Shown here piece after piece: positions 61,941 through 64,000 of a stretch of 64,000 nucleotides of DNA. The DNA lies in assembly GCF_014324365.1 (NCBI RefSeq), contig NZ_QEIG01000005.1:124001-188000 (forward strand). The letters are read 5' to 3'. The position numbers were made by a program, and so were the translations under genes. A model generated the notes under the pieces. The model had not been told where the DNA came from, did no database searches, and was given only the letters and a program-made list of their open reading frames with translations. Each line of letters starts with the position of its first letter. Position 1 is the stretch's first letter. Source of the DNA: Algoriphagus sp. AK58 (GTDB taxonomy: Bacteria; Bacteroidota; Bacteroidia; Cytophagales; Cyclobacteriaceae).

Positions 61941-63239
61941 ATGGAGTGGATAGGTATATTGATTTTGGTACTCAGCTTCGTGACCTTGTTGGTTTTGGGA
62001 GTGCCGGTCGCTTGGAGTTTAGGACTTTCTAGCTTTTTTACCCTGATCATTACGGTTGCTGCCTTGCCTTCTGCGACAACGATTGCTCAGCGACTGGCTA
62101 CTGGACTGGATAGTTTCGCTCTTCTGGCGATTCCTTTTTTTGTCTTGGCAGGTGAGATTATGAACAAAGGCGGAATTGCCAATCGACTGATTGATTTCGC
62201 CAAAGGACTGACAGGTCGGCTTCCCGGAGGGCTTTTGTATGTGAATATTATTGCTTCTATGCTTTTTGGAGCTATTGCGGGTTCGGCTGCTGCCGCTGCT
62301 TCGGCTTTGGGGAGTATTTTAGGAAAAAGAATGGACGAAGAAGGCTACCCAAAAACGCTGGGTGCCGCAGTTAATATCACCTCATCTACGACAGGGCTGA
62401 TCATTCCTCCTTCCAATGTATTGATCATTTATTCCTTGGCGAGTGGTGGAGTTTCTATCGCAGCGTTGTTTGTGGCAGGTTATCTTCCTGGGATTCTTCT
62501 GGGATTAGTCTTGATGGTTTGTGCAGCAATCTTTATTAGGAAAAACAATCTTCCTCCAGGTGAAATGGTATCTTTTTCCTTTTTAGCTAAGTCATTTTGG
62601 AGAGCATTACCAAGCTTATTTCTTTTGTTCGTAGTGATTGGAGGAATCGTAGCTGGAGTTTTTACAGCCACCGAAGCTTCAGCCATTGCTGTTGTATATA
62701 CTTTGGTTCTTTCCTTTGCCTACAGGGAATTGAAGCTGAGTGAATTGCCGGGAATATTTGTGCGCGCATCGGAAACTACTGCGGTGGTTTTGCTTTTGAT
62801 CGGTACTTCTATGAGTATGTCCTGGGTGATGTCTGCTGAGGATATTCCTCAGATGATCAGTGACTTTATGCTCAATGTGAGCGACAATAAATGGGTGATT
62901 CTCATTTTGATCAATATCATTTTGCTGGGAGTGGGTGTATTCATGGATATCACACCTGCCGTGTTGATTTTTACTCCGATTTTCCTCCCGGTAGTGACCA
63001 AAGTCGGTGTAGATCCTGTGCATTTCGGAATCATGATGGTGGTCAATCTGTGTATAGGCCTCTGTACTCCTCCTGTGGGATCCTTACTTTTCGTAGGAGT
63101 TTCTATAGCAAAAATTTCTTTGACTCAAGTAATCCGGCCTCTCCTGCCATTCTTCTTGGCAATGATTATTGCTTTGGCATTGATTATGATTTTCCCGGAA
63201 ATCACGTTGATTTTGCCAAGATTATTTGATTTAATTTAA
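61941..63239 (+). CDS. TRAP transporter large membrane subunit (DctM)
   Basis: 432 residues with about 12 membrane helices: DSFALLAIPFFVLAGEIMN, AGSAAAAASALGSILGKRM, SSTTGLIIPPSNVLIIYS and LLLIGTSMSMSWVMSAE, all hallmark segments. It is the sodium-coupled channel subunit. The three TRAP genes form a closed unit with kdgK and eda. Confidence 0.94.
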   Translation: MEWIGILILVLSFVTLLVLGVPVAWSLGLSSFFTLIITVAALPSATTIAQRLATGLDSFALLAIPFFVLAGEIMNKGGIANRLIDFAKGLTGRLPGGLLYVNIIASMLFGAIAGSAAAAASALGSILGKRMDEEGYPKTLGAAVNITSSTTGLIIPPSNVLIIYSLASGGVSIAALFVAGYLPGILLGLVLMVCAAIFIRKNNLPPGEMVSFSFLAKSFWRALPSLFLLFVVIGGIVAGVFTATEASAIAVVYTLVLSFAYRELKLSELPGIFVRASETTAVVLLLIGTSMSMSWVMSAEDIPQMISDFMLNVSDNKWVILILINIILLGVGVFMDITPAVLIFTPIFLPVVTKVGVDPVHFGIMMVVNLCIGLCTPPVGSLLFVGVSIAKISLTQVIRPLLPFFLAMIIALALIMIFPEITLILPRLFDLI

Positions 63240-63247
63240 AAGACTTT

Positions 63248-63287
63248 AGAGGCTGCTCACCAGAATTTGGAAGCAGCCTCTTTTTTT
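63248..63287 (+). terminator. Terminator of the hexuronate operon
   Basis: Perfect 10-bp stem AGAGGCTGCT / AGCAGCCTCT with a 14-base loop and seven Ts. It lies 9 bases after the DctM stop. Confidence 0.9.
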
Positions 63288-63446
63288 GATCAAACCTGAT
63301 CGTTCAAAAATTTTTCAAAGTCCTTCAATCCGAGCCATTTAAAGGAAGGATTGATTTATTCTTTAAACATAATGCCCCATGAGTTTTTTATAAGGTGTTG
63401 CTATACGTAATTTTCTATCTCTACTTTGTCCTAAAAAATCACCTAT

Positions 63447-63779
63447 ATGAAAACCTACTACAATCCTGAAGACCTCAAGAAATTTGGAAAAATCACTGAT
63501 CTCCAAAAGCCAATGGGTGATAAGTTTTTTGCTTACTATGCTGAAGTATTCAAGGAGGGAGCACTTACAGCCCGTGAAAAATCCCTAATTGCCTTGGCAG
63601 TCGCGCACGCAATTCAGTGCCCCTATTGCATTGATGCGTACACCACCGATACCTTGGAAAAAGGCTGTGACGAGGAGCAAATGATGGAGGCAGTACACGT
63701 AGCCGCTGCTATACGGGGAGGAGCATCTTTGGTTCATGCTACCCAAATGATGAACAAAATCAATGAAATCTCCATGTAA
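63447..63779 (+). CDS. AhpD-like (carboxymuconolactone decarboxylase) protein of an arsenosugar locus
   Basis: 110 residues. The CxxC pair is in IQCPYCIDAYT; the His that usually follows the CxxC by three residues in AhpD is replaced by Tyr. This matches the peroxidase-like proteins that accompany arsenosugar biosynthesis genes. It overlaps the next start by one base (TAATG), and the next gene is an ArsS radical SAM protein, so it is probably part of an arsenic detoxification locus that continues beyond the window. Confidence 0.85.
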   Translation: MKTYYNPEDLKKFGKITDLQKPMGDKFFAYYAEVFKEGALTAREKSLIALAVAHAIQCPYCIDAYTTDTLEKGCDEEQMMEAVHVAAAIRGGASLVHATQMMNKINEISM

Positions 63780-64000
63780 TGAAATCGCTTAAAGCACAAA
63801 ACCATAGTTTGGCTAATCCCGAAGAGGAAATCCAGGTTCTTGAGGGGAATCTTCCGGGTGGCAAATTCGATTTCCGACACCATTTAGAGACCATTGGGTT
63901 ATTTCCCTTGAGACCGACTCCTTTGGAAATTTTCCAGATTAACGTAGGCAAGATGTGCAATCAGGTCTGCAAGCATTGCCACGTAGATGCCGGCCCGGAT
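63779..64000 (+). CDS. arsS: ArsS-like radical SAM protein, N-terminal part
   Basis: Only 74 residues are in the window; the frame is open to the right edge. The radical SAM cluster motif C-x3-C-x2-C is Cys60, Cys64 and Cys67 in MCNQVCKHCHVDAG, which is the ArsS form. It starts one base inside the AhpD-like stop. It is expected to catalyse adenosyl transfer to arsenic in arsenosugar synthesis. Domain order after residue 74 cannot be seen. Confidence 0.88.
   Translation, partial: MKSLKAQNHSLANPEEEIQVLEGNLPGGKFDFRHHLETIGLFPLRPTPLEIFQINVGKMCNQVCKHCHVDAGPD

Overview
The window reads as chromosomal DNA from a marine or soil Bacteroidota, most likely a Cytophagales/Cyclobacteriaceae member close to Algoriphagus. 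This is inferred from the protein families present (TonB-dependent receptor with an N-terminal carboxypeptidase-like domain, DUF4369/TlpA thioredoxin lipoprotein, serine phosphatase/SerA fusion, GSCF-poor lipoproteins), AT-rich intergenic DNA, near absence of Shine-Dalgarno sequences and occasional TAnnTTTG-type -7 promoter elements. No rRNA, tRNA, CRISPR array, prophage or complete insertion sequence was seen. Gene density is high and both strands are used.

Layout. 1-5590: a xylose utilisation cluster (sodium/sugar symporter, xylulokinase, xylose isomerase, SGNH-type acetylesterase lipoprotein). 5590-8980: alpha/beta hydrolase, lipoprotein and two small secreted proteins. 9050-13484: acyl-CoA dehydrogenase, long-chain acyl-CoA synthetase and a MATE exporter. 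14003-17276: three-gene envelope cluster of unknown role. 17296-25668: CPA2 cation/proton antiporter, LytS/LytTR two-component pair, a frameshifted small outer-membrane gene, a TonB receptor and a divergent Rrf2 regulator. 25862-30932: diacylglycerol kinase, cyclophilin, cytochrome c, membrane protein, an anchored unknown and a D-amino-acid PLP enzyme. 31116-40260: Mla-type lipid transport (permease, ATPase, MCE), then alaS, gatB, a TlpA-like lipoprotein and proC. 40557-45826: glycosyltransferase and nucleotide-sugar enzymes for surface polysaccharide, then a HAD phosphatase-SerA fusion. 46047-49427: small conserved proteins (DUF4920, DUF983, DoxX-like, DUF2237). 49532-54653: a TetR-ABC-HlyD-TolC export operon. 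54650-63239: hexuronate catabolism (tagaturonate reductase, altronate dehydratase, KDG kinase, KDPG aldolase) with a complete TRAP transporter. 63447-64000: start of an arsenosugar-type pair (AhpD-like protein, ArsS radical SAM).

The metabolic theme is plant or algal polysaccharide breakdown: xylose enters by a sodium symporter and is isomerised and phosphorylated to xylulose 5-phosphate, while hexuronates enter by a TRAP system and are taken to KDPG and then pyruvate plus glyceraldehyde 3-phosphate. The uronate isomerase (UxaC) that should feed this route is not in the window.

The most unusual object is the ABC protein of the 49532-54653 operon: it keeps a perfect Walker A but has lost the ABC signature, Walker B acid pair, D-loop and switch histidine, while remaining full length and translationally coupled to a HlyD adaptor and a TolC channel. 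Two perfect palindromes lie just ahead of the TetR gene that heads this operon and are candidate operators.
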